A stretch of 64,000 nucleotides of DNA. Origin: an uncultured Alphaproteobacteria bacterium (GTDB taxonomy: Bacteria > Pseudomonadota > Alphaproteobacteria > Methylaequorales > Methylaequoraceae). Of this stretch, positions 42,742 to 52,725 are shown in pieces. A program made the position numbers and the translations under genes. The notes under the pieces were generated by a model. That model was not told where the DNA came from and did no database searches. It saw only the letters and a program-made list of their open reading frames with translations. Each line of letters starts with the position of its first letter. The first letter of the stretch is position 1. The DNA lies in contig CACNAV010000005.1 in assembly GCA_902618535.1 (NCBI GenBank), forward strand, positions 1 through 64,000, written 5' to 3'.

Positions 42742-43575
42742 TTATTTCCTAAAAGAGGACGCCTCAAAAAATCCTAAAATCTTTATTTTTGATGCGAATT
42801 TCTTTAGTTGTTTTAAAGCATTTTTAAAATTTTTAGTGTCCGGGTGTGACTCTACATCAATCAAAAATGAAAATTGTTTAAAATCTTTATTTACAAAAAA
42901 GCTTTCTAACCTTGTGAGATTTATGGAATTTGAAGCAAAACCACCTAATGCTTTATACAAAGAGGCAGGCAAATTTTTGGTATTAAACACAATAGATGTA
43001 ATGACCTTTTTTTTTGTACTTATATTTCTGCTCTCTTTTGAAAAAACTAAAAATCTTGTAATATTATTTTTTGAATCCTCAAAATTTTTTTTTAAAATTT
43101 TTAATCCATATATTTTTGAGGACAATTCCGAACCAATTGCAGCAAAATTTTCATTTTTTTCTTCTGAAACAAACTTAGCAGCTCCAGCTGTATCGATAAA
43201 ATTAATAGCATCTAATTTATGCTTTTTAATATTTTTGGTACATTGAGATAATGCATGAATGTGACTGTAAACTTTCGTAATTTTTTTTATGTCAGTCTTT
43301 TTTATTGACATTAAATGATGCTCAATTTTATGATAAAACTCGGCAACGATCTTAAGGTTTATTTTTTCTAACAGAAAATGCATGTCAGCAACTCTTCCTG
43401 CAATATTATTTTCAACTGGAATCATAGCCAAGTCTGCAGAACCATCTTCAACAGCAAATATAGCTTCACCGAAGGTATTGCATGGAAGAGTTTTTAGACT
43501 TTTATAAAATTTGCGACAAACTAAATCTGAATAGGCACCATGTAAACCTTGAAATGAAATAACTTTTTTTTTCAT
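42742..43575 (-). CDS. pheA: prephenate dehydratase
   Basis: Converts prephenate to phenylpyruvate for phenylalanine. The 277-residue protein has a PDT domain (QGLHGAYSDLVC, VEDGSADLAMIPVENNIAGRV, the FIDTAGAAKFV and NITRFLVF motifs) and a C-terminal ACT domain (residues about 190-275) containing ALGGFASNSINLTRLES for feedback by phenylalanine. There is no chorismate mutase domain. kdsB lies 11 bases upstream. Confidence 0.95.
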   Translation of the reverse strand: MKKKVISFQGLHGAYSDLVCRKFYKSLKTLPCNTFGEAIFAVEDGSADLAMIPVENNIAGRVADMHFLLEKINLKIVAEFYHKIEHHLMSIKKTDIKKITKVYSHIHALSQCTKNIKKHKLDAINFIDTAGAAKFVSEEKNENFAAIGSELSSKIYGLKILKKNFEDSKNNITRFLVFSKESRNISTKKKVITSIVFNTKNLPASLYKALGGFASNSINLTRLESFFVNKDFKQFSFLIDVESHPDTKNFKNALKQLKKFASKIKILGFFEASSFRK

Positions 43576-43586
43576 TGTATAAACTA

Positions 43587-44324
43587 TTATTTATTTTTTC
43601 TAAAAAGCAATCTTATTTTTTTCAAATCTTCAAGTGTATCAACACTTGGAGGAATCTCTTTAACTTTCACGAGCTTGATTTTCATATTATTATCCATTGC
43701 ACGCATCTGTTCTAGGTTTCTTTTAAATTCATTTTGAGACTGCTTTAATTTTATAAATTTATTCAAAGAATCATGAGTATATAAATATAGCCCTATATGA
43801 TGATAAAAAAATTTATGATTCTTAATAATTCTACAAAAATCAATTGCAAAACCTTCATTATTATTTTTAAAGAGAACTTTTGCCTTAACTATATTTTTGT
43901 CTTCGAATTCACTTGTATGTAAATCACATACTGCACTACCAATCTCAGTTTTTTTGTCATTAAACAAACCAACTGTCTTTTCAATAACTTCTTTGGTAAA
44001 AATTGGCAAATCACCTTGAAGATTTAATATTAAATCATATTTTCTTTTTATTTTTTTATAAGCGTAGTGAACTCTATCAGTACCACTCTTAATGTCGGTT
44101 GGTGTTATAACTGAATCTATTTTTTCATTTTTGCATAAATTTTGTATTTGTTTGCTATCTGTTGCAACAAGTACGTCACCAAGTTTTGTTTTAAGAGCAG
44201 ATTCAGCGACCCTTATAATCATTGGAACACCAGATATTTTTCTCATCAATTTTTTGCTTAATCTGGTTGAATCAAGCCTTGCTGGTATTATTATTAATAA
44301 ACTTTTGTTTTTTTTGTTGATCAC
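43587..44324 (-). CDS. kdsB: CMP-KDO synthetase
   Basis: Activates Kdo with CTP for lipopolysaccharide. The 245-residue nucleotidyltransferase has IIPARLDSTRLSKKLM, LVATDSKQI, LNLQGDLP and SGTDRV. Presence implies a Kdo-containing outer membrane. It is divergent from the cytochrome gene and pairs with pheA, as in other alphaproteobacteria. Confidence 0.95.
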   Translation of the reverse strand: MINKKNKSLLIIIPARLDSTRLSKKLMRKISGVPMIIRVAESALKTKLGDVLVATDSKQIQNLCKNEKIDSVITPTDIKSGTDRVHYAYKKIKRKYDLILNLQGDLPIFTKEVIEKTVGLFNDKKTEIGSAVCDLHTSEFEDKNIVKAKVLFKNNNEGFAIDFCRIIKNHKFFYHHIGLYLYTHDSLNKFIKLKQSQNEFKRNLEQMRAMDNNMKIKLVKVKEIPPSVDTLEDLKKIRLLFRKNK

Positions 44325-44374
44325 TTTTACTATACTTATAATAGTATATTTGATGTAAACTTTAAGATCTTAAT

Positions 44375-44887
44375 ATGAATAAATATTTTTTATCACTAAT
44401 GTCAATTTTAATTCTGTTTCAGTCATTCAAAGTTTCAGATGAAATTTTCAACAATAAAAAAGATCAAAAAAAAGGCTACATCATTCTTGAGCAAGAAGAT
44501 GATGATGATGAAGTGACTGTAGCTGACGATAAATCGGATGTAAAAGAAGAAAAGATTGATTTTGAATTACTCTTTACTAAAGCAAGTCTTGATGGTGGAG
44601 AAAAGATTGCAAAACAATGTGTGGCTTGTCATAGCGTTGACAATAGCCTGAAAGTTAAAGTAGGTCCTCCATTATGGGGAATTGTAAACAGAAACGCGGC
44701 AAGTATTAGTGATTTTAAATACTCAGAAGCCCTTATTAATTTTAAAAAAGCATGGTCCAGAGAGGAACTTTTTTACTTTTTGGAAAAACCCAAAGATTAT
44801 ATAAAAGGTACAAAAATGATTTACAAAGGTTTAAAAAAACCCTCTGACAGAGCTGACCTAATATCTTACCTTGAATCTCTGAAATAA
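44375..44887 (+). CDS. cycM: membrane-anchored class I cytochrome c (CycM-like)
   Basis: A 170-residue cytochrome with an uncleaved N-terminal membrane segment or signal peptide (SLMSILILFQSF), a very acidic linker (QEDDDDEVTVADDKSDVKEEK) and a haem domain with CVACH (Cys82, Cys85, His86), VGPPLWGIVNR, and Met in KGTKM as sixth ligand. Such proteins link complex III to aa3 oxidase. It could also take electrons from the methanol oxidation system, by inference. Confidence 0.9.
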   Translation: MNKYFLSLMSILILFQSFKVSDEIFNNKKDQKKGYIILEQEDDDDEVTVADDKSDVKEEKIDFELLFTKASLDGGEKIAKQCVACHSVDNSLKVKVGPPLWGIVNRNAASISDFKYSEALINFKKAWSREELFYFLEKPKDYIKGTKMIYKGLKKPSDRADLISYLESLK

Positions 44888-44892
44888 CTTTA

Positions 44893-45678
44893 ATGAAACT
44901 TAACAATGTTGAGCTTCTAAAATTTGCTAATTCATTTGCTGATATAAGTAAATCAATACTTAAAAAATATTATTTTAAAAACTTCAAAGTTGAAGAAAAA
45001 ACTGACGGAACTCTTGTAACTGAAATAGATAAGAAGATTGAATCCAAATTTAGAAGCCTTCTTAAAAGAAAATTTCCTTCGCACGGTGTTATAGGAGAGG
45101 AATTTGAAAATTATCGTGATGAAAATGAGTATGTGTGGATTATAGACCCTTTAGATGGCACCCACAGCTTTATAAGTGGTAAACCTCTTTTTGGGACTTT
45201 AATTTGTTGTATGAGAAATAAAACTCCAATTATCGGTCTGATAGATATTCCTATAATGAACCAAAGATGGTTTGGTGCAAAAGGGTTTGGTGTACAATTT
45301 AATAGTAAAAAATGTAAAATTAAAAAAGTTAAAAAAAAATTCCGTGATTTAATTATGTGTTCAACCTCACTCCTAATGTTTAACGATAAACAGCAAAACA
45401 AAATTAAGAAAATTTATGAAAAGGTAAAAATTTCAGTTTTTGGAACTGATTGCTATGCCTATGGACTTCTGCTCTCAGGAAAAGTAGATTTAATAGTAGA
45501 AGCAAACATGAAACCATGGGACTACATGGCTCAGACTTTTCTGATTAAAGAATTTGGTGGATGTATAAGTGATTGGAATGGTAACGAATTAAATTTAGAT
45601 TCTAATGGAAAGGTGGTTGCATCTTATGACCCCAATCACCATAAGATTATATTAGGATTATTAAATGAAATTAAATAA
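44893..45678 (+). CDS. hisN: inositol monophosphatase-family phosphatase, probably histidinol-phosphatase
   Basis: A 261-residue Mg-dependent phosphatase. The metal-binding motifs are GEEFENY, IIDPLDGTHSFISG and MKPWDYMAQTFLIKEFGG. The DGTHSF form with the GTDCYAYGLL segment is typical of the HisN group that supplies histidinol-phosphatase in alphaproteobacteria. It overlaps the peptide-binding gene by 14 bases. Confidence 0.88.
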   Translation: MKLNNVELLKFANSFADISKSILKKYYFKNFKVEEKTDGTLVTEIDKKIESKFRSLLKRKFPSHGVIGEEFENYRDENEYVWIIDPLDGTHSFISGKPLFGTLICCMRNKTPIIGLIDIPIMNQRWFGAKGFGVQFNSKKCKIKKVKKKFRDLIMCSTSLLMFNDKQQNKIKKIYEKVKISVFGTDCYAYGLLLSGKVDLIVEANMKPWDYMAQTFLIKEFGGCISDWNGNELNLDSNGKVVASYDPNHHKIILGLLNEIK

Positions 45679-47617
45679 ACTGTCTTACAAATTTCTATAC
45701 TTTTTAATTATTGCCATTTTTAGTCAAGTAAGTTTATTAGAGAACATTCACGCTAATAACCTTGACTACATGCATGGAATAGCAATGCATGGTGACCTGA
45801 AATACCCAAAAGATTTTAAAAAGTTTGACTATGCTAACGAAAATGCCTTTAAGGGCGGAAAAATAAATAGATTTTCTATTGGTACTTTCGATAATTTAAA
45901 CCCTTATATTTTAAAGGGAGTTCCCGCTTATCAAGCTGGATACCTTTTTGAAACCCTAATGAAATCCTCGTTTGACGAACCATTTAGTCAGTATGGTTTA
46001 ATTGCTGAAGGAGTAAAAGTTCCACCTGATAGGTCGTGGGTAGCATTTAAAATTAGAAAGGAAGCAAGATTTTCTGATGGCAGTAAAGTTTCAGCAAAAG
46101 ATGTAAAATTTTCTTTTGAAACAATCATGTCAAAAGGTCATCCTACCTATAAAACTTACTGGGGCCAAGTAGATAAAGCTGAGGAAATTAGTGAAAATGA
46201 AGTGAAATTTTATTTTAAAGGGGAACCCAACCCTGAACTTCCATTAATAATTGGGTATCAACTACCAATTTTTTCAAAAAAAGATTGGGAAGGAAAAGAT
46301 TTTAGCAAAACTACTCTTGTACCTCCACTGGGAAGTGGTCCGTATTTAATTTCAGATGTTAAAGCAGGAAGAAGTCTTACTTTAAAAAAAAACAAAAATT
46401 ACTGGGGTAATAAATTAAATGTAAACGTTGGCCGATACAATTTTGATATTATTCACTATGATTACTACAGAGATGAAACCGTTGCTCTAGAGGCATTCAA
46501 ATCTGGGGCATATGATTTCAAACAAGAAAACTCTTCAAAGAACTGGGCAACAGCATATAAGTTTGGAGCAGTTAAAGAAGGTAAAGTAAAAGTTGAAGAA
46601 ATTAAATATTATAGACCCAGTGGAATGCAGGGTTTTGCTTTCAATACGCGAAAAACTATATTCCAAAATAGAAATGTCAGAAAGGCCTTAACTTATGCAT
46701 TTGATTTTGAATGGTCTAACAGAAATCTATTTTATGACGCTTATACAAGAACCAAAAGCTTTTTTGATAACTCTGAGCTTGCATCTCAAAATTTACCAAG
46801 TAAGGAAGAGTTAGCTATTCTTGAAAATTATAGAGGTAAAATTCCTGATGAAGTTTTTACAACTATCTTCTCTCCTCCAAATACAGATGAAGAAAATGGT
46901 TTAAGAAAAAATCTAAGAACTGCAAGAAGAATTCTAAAAAAAGAAGGATGGATAATAAAAGATGATGTATTGATAAATAAAGAAACGGGTGAAATTTTTG
47001 AATTTGAGATTCTTCTCAGATCACCACTTTTTGAAAGAATCGTTCTACCAATGAAAAGAAATCTTAAAAAATTGGGTATTAATGTTTCTATTAGAACAGT
47101 TCAAGATGATTCTCAATACATAAGAAGACTCGAAGACTTTGATTATGATATGATTGTTGTGAATTATGGTTCAATAATTTCCCCGGGTAATGAACAAAAA
47201 AATTACTGGGGATCAGCTTCAGCAGATCAAAAAGCTAGTCCTAATTACACAGGGGTAAAGAACCCAGTAATTGATGAAATAATTGACAAACTTATTAGTG
47301 CAAAATCCAGAAAAGAGCTTGTAACATACACTAAGGTTTTAGATAGGATATTGTTGTTTAATTATTATCTTATTCCTCAATTTCACATCGGTCATTACAG
47401 AGTAGCTTATTGGAATAAAATCTCCAGGCCTGAGGTTTCCCCTAAATATGACTTAGGCTTTGATTTTTGGTGGTTTGATCCAAAAAAGGCAAAAAATTTG
47501 GATGTAATCTCTTCTCCCAAAAGTGAGGAAGAAAATAAAAAAGACAATACAATTTATTTTCTGTTATTAATTTTCTTATTATTTATTCTGTGGAAGATTA
47601 AAAGAAAAACTAGCTGA
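45665..47617 (+). CDS. yejA: peptide ABC transporter substrate-binding protein, YejA-like
   Basis: A 650-residue family 5 binding protein with an N-terminal signal peptide ([20 protein letters not shown]). Family motifs include [11 protein letters not shown]-like [28 protein letters not shown] and the [17 protein letters not shown] sequence. Unusually, a C-terminal hydrophobic helix ([18 protein letters not shown]) follows the binding domain, so the protein may be membrane-tethered. It is the first gene of a yejABEF-type operon. Confidence 0.93.
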   Translation: MKLNKLSYKFLYFLIIAIFSQVSLLENIHANNLDYMHGIAMHGDLKYPKDFKKFDYANENAFKGGKINRFSIGTFDNLNPYILKGVPAYQAGYLFETLMKSSFDEPFSQYGLIAEGVKVPPDRSWVAFKIRKEARFSDGSKVSAKDVKFSFETIMSKGHPTYKTYWGQVDKAEEISENEVKFYFKGEPNPELPLIIGYQLPIFSKKDWEGKDFSKTTLVPPLGSGPYLISDVKAGRSLTLKKNKNYWGNKLNVNVGRYNFDIIHYDYYRDETVALEAFKSGAYDFKQENSSKNWATAYKFGAVKEGKVKVEEIKYYRPSGMQGFAFNTRKTIFQNRNVRKALTYAFDFEWSNRNLFYDAYTRTKSFFDNSELASQNLPSKEELAILENYRGKIPDEVFTTIFSPPNTDEENGLRKNLRTARRILKKEGWIIKDDVLINKETGEIFEFEILLRSPLFERIVLPMKRNLKKLGINVSIRTVQDDSQYIRRLEDFDYDMIVVNYGSIISPGNEQKNYWGSASADQKASPNYTGVKNPVIDEIIDKLISAKSRKELVTYTKVLDRILLFNYYLIPQFHIGHYRVAYWNKISRPEVSPKYDLGFDFWWFDPKKAKNLDVISSPKSEEENKKDNTIYFLLLIFLLFILWKIKRKTS

Positions 47618-48723
47618 TGTTAAACTATATTATTAAAAGATTGTTTCTAATAATACCAACCCTCTTAGGCATTTTAACGGTAAATTTTATTATTATTCAG
47701 GCTGCACCTGGTGGGCCTGTTGAAAAAGCCATTGCACAAATTAAAGGTACTGAGGTATCCGTGACAGAGAGATTTACTTCATCTGGGGGAGAGCAACTAT
47801 CAAACAACCAGTCCCAGAAAAATTTTAATTCTCAAGAAAGTAAATATAGAGGTTCTCAAGGAATTGATCCTGATTTAATTAAAGAATTAGAAAAACAATA
47901 CGGTTTTGATAAACCTCCTCTTCAGAGGTTTTTTGAAATGCTTAAGAATTATTTAGTCTTTGATTTTGGTGAAAGCTTTTATAAAGACAAGACTGTCATA
48001 TCATTAATTTTAGAAAAATTACCGGTCTCAATTTCATTAGGTCTATGGACTACTTTATTCGTATACTTAATTTCAATCCCACTCGGTATCAAAAAAGCTG
48101 TAAGAGATGGCTCAAAGTTTGATATGTACTCTTCTTCTTTAATCATCATCGGTTATGCGATTCCCGGTTTCTTATTTGCCATTTTTCTCATAGTTATTTT
48201 TGCCGGGGGAAGTTATCTAGATATCTTTCCGTTAAGAGGATTGGTTTCTGACAATTGGGAAGAGCTTTCGTTTCTGGAAAAAATTATTGACTATTTTTGG
48301 CACCTTGCACTACCAGTACTTGCTATGGTAATAGGAGGGTTTGCAAGCCTTACTATGTTAACCAAAAACTCTTTTCTTGACGAGATTAATAAACAATATG
48401 TACTTACAGCAAGAGCTAAAGGAGTTAGTGAGCAAAAAGTTCTTTATGGGCACGTTTTTAGAAATGCAATGCTAATTGTTATTTCGGGTTTTCCAGCAGC
48501 CTTTATAAACATTCTTTTTACATCTTCTCTTCTCATTGAAGTTATTTTTTCATTAGACGGCCTGGGCCTCCTTGGGTTTGAGGCAGCACTAGGGCGAGAT
48601 TATCCCGTTGTATTTGGTAGTTTATATATTTTTACACTAATTGGTCTACTCCTTAGATTAATTAGTGATTTAACTTATGTACTAATTGATCCTAGGATTG
48701 ATTTTGAAAGTAGAGGAAACTAA
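47617..48723 (+). CDS. yejB: peptide ABC transporter permease, YejB-like
   Basis: A 368-residue inner-membrane permease with the typical N-terminal helix ([20 protein letters not shown]), a periplasmic insert (residues 35-100) and the permease core ending in [22 protein letters not shown] (EAA loop). It overlaps yejA and yejE by single bases (TGATG and TAATG). It pairs with YejE to import oligopeptides. Confidence 0.94.
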   Translation: MLNYIIKRLFLIIPTLLGILTVNFIIIQAAPGGPVEKAIAQIKGTEVSVTERFTSSGGEQLSNNQSQKNFNSQESKYRGSQGIDPDLIKELEKQYGFDKPPLQRFFEMLKNYLVFDFGESFYKDKTVISLILEKLPVSISLGLWTTLFVYLISIPLGIKKAVRDGSKFDMYSSSLIIIGYAIPGFLFAIFLIVIFAGGSYLDIFPLRGLVSDNWEELSFLEKIIDYFWHLALPVLAMVIGGFASLTMLTKNSFLDEINKQYVLTARAKGVSEQKVLYGHVFRNAMLIVISGFPAAFINILFTSSLLIEVIFSLDGLGLLGFEAALGRDYPVVFGSLYIFTLIGLLLRLISDLTYVLIDPRIDFESRGN

Positions 48724-49745
48724 TGAACGTTTCACCTTTAACAATTCGAAGATTAAAAAATTTTAGAGCAAATAAAAGAGGCTTTTACTCAACCATGATA
48801 TTCTCATTATTGTTTTTAGTTTCTATTTTTGCTGAATTCATTGCCAACGACAAACCCATTATTGTTGTTTTCAATGGTCACATCCACTTTCCTGTTTTTG
48901 AAAAAATACCAGAAACTTATTATGGTGGAGAATTTGAAACAGAAGCTGATTATAAAGATCCTTTTGTAAAAGATTTAATAAATGAACAGGGATTTTCAGT
49001 TATGCCGTTAATTGAATATTCCTATGATACAATTAATTATGATTTAAAAGTTCCATCCCCATCACCTCCTTCTTTTGAAAATTTATTAGGAACAGATGAT
49101 CAAGGAAGAGATGTATTAGCTAGGCTAATTTACGGTTTTAGAATTTCAGTTTTTTTTGGTCTAATATTAACAATCCTTTCTAGTATAATCGGAATATTTG
49201 CAGGAGGAATTCAAGGGTTTTATGGAGGAAAAATTGATTTATTTGGTCAAAGATTTATAGAGATTTGGTCAGGACTACCAGTTTTATATTTACTTATTAT
49301 TATCTCTAGCTTCATTGAGCCTAGTTTTTGGATTCTTTTGTTTATAATGCTTTTATTTAGTTGGATGTCACTTGAAGGAGTCGTAAGAGCAGAATTCTTA
49401 CGAGCAAGAAATTTTGAATATGTTAAAGCAGCAAAGGCACTTGGGGTAAGAAACTTTAAACTAATGTTTAAACATGTGCTTCCAAATGCCATGGTTGCAA
49501 CATTAACATTAATGCCTTTTATTTTGTCAGGTTCAATAGCTACACTTACATCACTTGATTTTTTAGGATTCGGATTACCCCCAGGATCTCCCTCTCTAGG
49601 CGAAATGGTAGCTCAAGGTAAAGCTAATTTACAAGCCCCATGGCTTGGTCTTTCTGCATTTATAACTTTATCACTTCAATTAAGTTTATTAGTTTTTATA
49701 GGGGAAGCTGTTAGAGATGCATTTGACCCAAGAAAGGTAATTTAG
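48723..49745 (+). CDS. yejE: peptide ABC transporter permease, YejE-like
   Basis: A 340-residue permease of the OppC type with a long periplasmic loop after the first helix (residues 40-115, PIIVVFNGHIHFP...PPSFENLLGTDDQGRDVLARLIYG) and the EAA loop AAKALGVRNFKLMFKHVLPNAM. It overlaps yejB by one base and ends one base before yejF. Confidence 0.94.
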   Translation: MNVSPLTIRRLKNFRANKRGFYSTMIFSLLFLVSIFAEFIANDKPIIVVFNGHIHFPVFEKIPETYYGGEFETEADYKDPFVKDLINEQGFSVMPLIEYSYDTINYDLKVPSPSPPSFENLLGTDDQGRDVLARLIYGFRISVFFGLILTILSSIIGIFAGGIQGFYGGKIDLFGQRFIEIWSGLPVLYLLIIISSFIEPSFWILLFIMLLFSWMSLEGVVRAEFLRARNFEYVKAAKALGVRNFKLMFKHVLPNAMVATLTLMPFILSGSIATLTSLDFLGFGLPPGSPSLGEMVAQGKANLQAPWLGLSAFITLSLQLSLLVFIGEAVRDAFDPRKVI

Positions 49746-49746
49746 A

Positions 49747-51327
49747 ATGGAATCTTTACTTGAGATTAAAAACCTTGGTATTACCTTTGAGTTTAATGAA
49801 CAAACTGTTCAGGCCGTCCATGGTAGCAGTTTTAAAATAAATAAAGGTGAATGTCTTGCAATTGTTGGTGAAAGTGGATCTGGAAAATCAGTCACTGCTT
49901 TAGCAATAATGCGATTAATAAGGTCAAACTCACAACTTAGAATCACGGGAAGTGCAACATATGAAAAAAAAAATCTCTTAAATTCAGATGAATCAAGTTT
50001 ACAGGATATAAGAGGAAAAAAAATTTCAATGATTTTTCAAGAACCTATGACATCTCTTAATCCACTTCATAATATTGAAAAACAAATTACAGAGTGTATT
50101 GGATTTAACCAAAAATCAAATAAATCAAAATGTATAGAATTACTTAAAGAAGTTGGTATAGAAAACCCAGAACAAAGACTGTCTCACTTCCCACATCAAC
50201 TATCAGGGGGACAAAGACAAAGAGTTATGATTGCAATGGCGATAGCTAACAATCCTGATTTGCTAATTGCGGACGAACCGACAACCGCTCTTGATGTTAC
50301 AATTCAAAAACAAATATTAGACCTCTTAGATAAATTAAGAAAAAAATATAAAATGGCTCTTTTACTAATTACCCATGATCTTGGAATTGTAAAAAAAATT
50401 TCTGATAGAGTATGTGTTATGGAAAAAGGTAAGATTGTAGAACAAAATACGACCTCTAAAGTCTTTAACAAACCAAAACACACTTACACCAAGAAGCTTA
50501 TTAATGCAAAACCAAGAGAGAAAAAACTAAAAAAAAAAAATAATGAAATCATCTTATCTGTAAAAAATCTAAGTGTTTATTACAAAAATACAAATAGTTT
50601 TTTCTTTAAAAATAAAGACGACGATTTTCAAGCTGTAAAAAATCTTAGCTTTGAGATCGCCAAAGGTGAAACTCTTGGAATTGTTGGGGAAAGTGGTTCT
50701 GGAAAAAGTTCTATTGCCCAAGCTTTAATTAAACTTATAGATTCTAAGGGAAACTTTTTTTTTAAAGATAAAAATATTTCAAACCTTACCGAAAAAAACT
50801 TTAGGTCTTACAGAAAAAATATTCAGATAATTTTTCAGGATCCTTTTGCTTCTCTTAGTCCACGTCTCACTGTTCAGGATATTGTAAGCGAGGGGCTAGA
50901 GGTGCATAATAAAGAAAAGTCAAAAAAAGAAATGGAAAGTTTAACACAAAAAATAATCAGCGATGTTGGTCTTGATTCTTCAATGCTTTCTAGGTACCCC
51001 CATGAATTTTCAGGTGGACAACGTCAGAGGATTGCGATAGCTCGCGCTCTTATTTTAAACCCAGAACTAATAATTCTTGACGAGCCGACCAGTGCACTTG
51101 ATATGACTGTACAATCACAGATAGTTGATTTACTTTTGAATCTACAGGAAAAAAAACAGCTAACTTACATATTCATTAGTCATGATTTAAAAATAGTTAA
51201 GGCATTATCAGATAAAATAATGGTTATGAAGTCGGGTAAAATAATTGAGTTTGAAGAAAAAAATAAGATTTTTTTAAAACCTAAAAATAAATACACAAAA
51301 CAGTTACTTGGTTCAGCTTACTTTTAA
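49747..51327 (+). CDS. yejF: peptide ABC transporter ATPase with two nucleotide-binding domains, YejF-like
   Basis: A 526-residue fused ATPase. Walker A occurs twice: GESGSGKSV near residue 40 and GESGSGKSS near residue 318. Signatures LSGGQRQRV and FSGGQRQRI and Walker B LLIADEPTT and LIILDEPTS are present in each half. It powers the YejBE permeases. The end overlaps the aminopeptidase gene by four bases. Confidence 0.95.
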   Translation: MESLLEIKNLGITFEFNEQTVQAVHGSSFKINKGECLAIVGESGSGKSVTALAIMRLIRSNSQLRITGSATYEKKNLLNSDESSLQDIRGKKISMIFQEPMTSLNPLHNIEKQITECIGFNQKSNKSKCIELLKEVGIENPEQRLSHFPHQLSGGQRQRVMIAMAIANNPDLLIADEPTTALDVTIQKQILDLLDKLRKKYKMALLLITHDLGIVKKISDRVCVMEKGKIVEQNTTSKVFNKPKHTYTKKLINAKPREKKLKKKNNEIILSVKNLSVYYKNTNSFFFKNKDDDFQAVKNLSFEIAKGETLGIVGESGSGKSSIAQALIKLIDSKGNFFFKDKNISNLTEKNFRSYRKNIQIIFQDPFASLSPRLTVQDIVSEGLEVHNKEKSKKEMESLTQKIISDVGLDSSMLSRYPHEFSGGQRQRIAIARALILNPELIILDEPTSALDMTVQSQIVDLLLNLQEKKQLTYIFISHDLKIVKALSDKIMVMKSGKIIEFEEKNKIFLKPKNKYTKQLLGSAYF

Positions 51328-52670
51328 AATCTTTTAATAAATTCCAGAAGTGCCCTTATACCCATTGCCTCTCCACCCTCATAGGAACAAAATTTATTAG
51401 CCCTAGTCCAAGCCATTAGGTCTATGTGTATCCACGGAATATCTTTTACAAATTTTTGTAAAAATAACGCAGCTGTAATTGCTCCACCAAACATACTATT
51501 TCCTATATTTTTAAAATCAGCATGTGCAGAGTTTAATTGACCTGAATAATTTTCCCATAATGGTAACTGCCATAGTGGATCACCAGTTTTTTGTGATAGA
51601 TCAATCAATTTCATAGCCAAATCATCATCGTTACAAAAAAAGCTTGGAACATCTATACCCATTGCCACTCGAGATGCTCCGGTTAGTGTTGCCATATCAA
51701 TTATAAGATCAGCATTTTTTTCACATGCATAGGTTATTGCATCAGCTAGAATCAGTCTTCCTTCGGCATCTGTATCACCTATTTCAACAAAACTACCATT
51801 TCTACTTTTAATAATATCTGACGGTCTTATTGATTTTTTTGAAACAGAGTTCTCAACTAAACACAACAACAGTCTCAAGTCTACGTCAAGATTAAAATCG
51901 CTTATTAACTTCGCTAGACCAATACAATTTGCAGCCCCACCCATATCTTTTTTCATCAATGACATTCCTGAGCCAGTTTTTATATTTAACCCTCCTGTAT
52001 CGAAGGAAACACCTTTTCCAATTAAAAATACTTTTTTCTTTGATTTTTTTTTATTGAATTTGAATTCACAAAAAATTGGTTTTTTTAAATCGTCAGCTCC
52101 CTGGCCCACAGCTGATATTAGAGGGAAGTTTTTTTCAAGTTTCTTCCCAACCACAAAATTGCTTAGAGTAAATTTTTTTAAAAATTTTTTTGCCTCATTA
52201 AAGATTTCCCTCGGACCTAAAATATTTGCAGGTGTATTAATTAAGTCTCTTATAAAAAAATAGGATTCGGTTAATAGACTGATTTCGTTGTTAGATTCAT
52301 GAAAAATTTTTGGAATTTTTTTTTGGAATTTTTTAGACTGAAATTTATTGAAATCATAATTAGCTAAATTCCATCCTAAAATGAAGTTTTTTACATCAGT
52401 TTGTTCGCATCCAAAGTAATCAATAAAGAAATCACCAGATTTACAGTATTTATTTAAAGCTTGACCAATTAAGAAAAGTTTATAGTTTTTTTGAAGAGTA
52501 TTAAGCTTTGAAATTTTTTCTAAATTTAGGATAATTTTATCGTCGTCTTTTGAAACAGAGTATGATGTTAAATCTTCTAAAGGTATTTTTTTAAAATTCT
52601 GTGGAATTTGTTTTTTAAGAAAAAAAATATATATAGGTGTTTTTTTTAATTGTGTTCTCTTACTTGTCAT
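51324..52670 (-). CDS. M17 leucyl aminopeptidase-family protein
   Basis: A 448-residue dizinc aminopeptidase. The C-terminal catalytic domain has VFLIGKGVSFDTGGLNIK, MKKDMGGAA, DTDAEGRLILADA (usually NTDAEGRL, here Asp in place of Asn) and ATLTGASRVAMG. Close to the peptide importer, it may degrade imported peptides, though it is on the opposite strand. Somewhat shorter than PepA (about 500 residues). Confidence 0.92.
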   Translation of the reverse strand: MTSKRTQLKKTPIYIFFLKKQIPQNFKKIPLEDLTSYSVSKDDDKIILNLEKISKLNTLQKNYKLFLIGQALNKYCKSGDFFIDYFGCEQTDVKNFILGWNLANYDFNKFQSKKFQKKIPKIFHESNNEISLLTESYFFIRDLINTPANILGPREIFNEAKKFLKKFTLSNFVVGKKLEKNFPLISAVGQGADDLKKPIFCEFKFNKKKSKKKVFLIGKGVSFDTGGLNIKTGSGMSLMKKDMGGAANCIGLAKLISDFNLDVDLRLLLCLVENSVSKKSIRPSDIIKSRNGSFVEIGDTDAEGRLILADAITYACEKNADLIIDMATLTGASRVAMGIDVPSFFCNDDDLAMKLIDLSQKTGDPLWQLPLWENYSGQLNSAHADFKNIGNSMFGGAITAALFLQKFVKDIPWIHIDLMAWTRANKFCSYEGGEAMGIRALLEFIKRF

Positions 52671-52725
52671 TGCTTTCTAAGGAATATATAATTGTTTTTT
52701 CTTAAAGCAATAAAAAAGGGGATTT

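Noticed and set aside
44331-44348. 18-bp palindrome TATACT-TATAAT-AGTATA between kdsB and the cytochrome gene
   Set aside because: It is AT-only apart from one C-G pair and is well explained as overlapping -10 sequences of divergent promoters.
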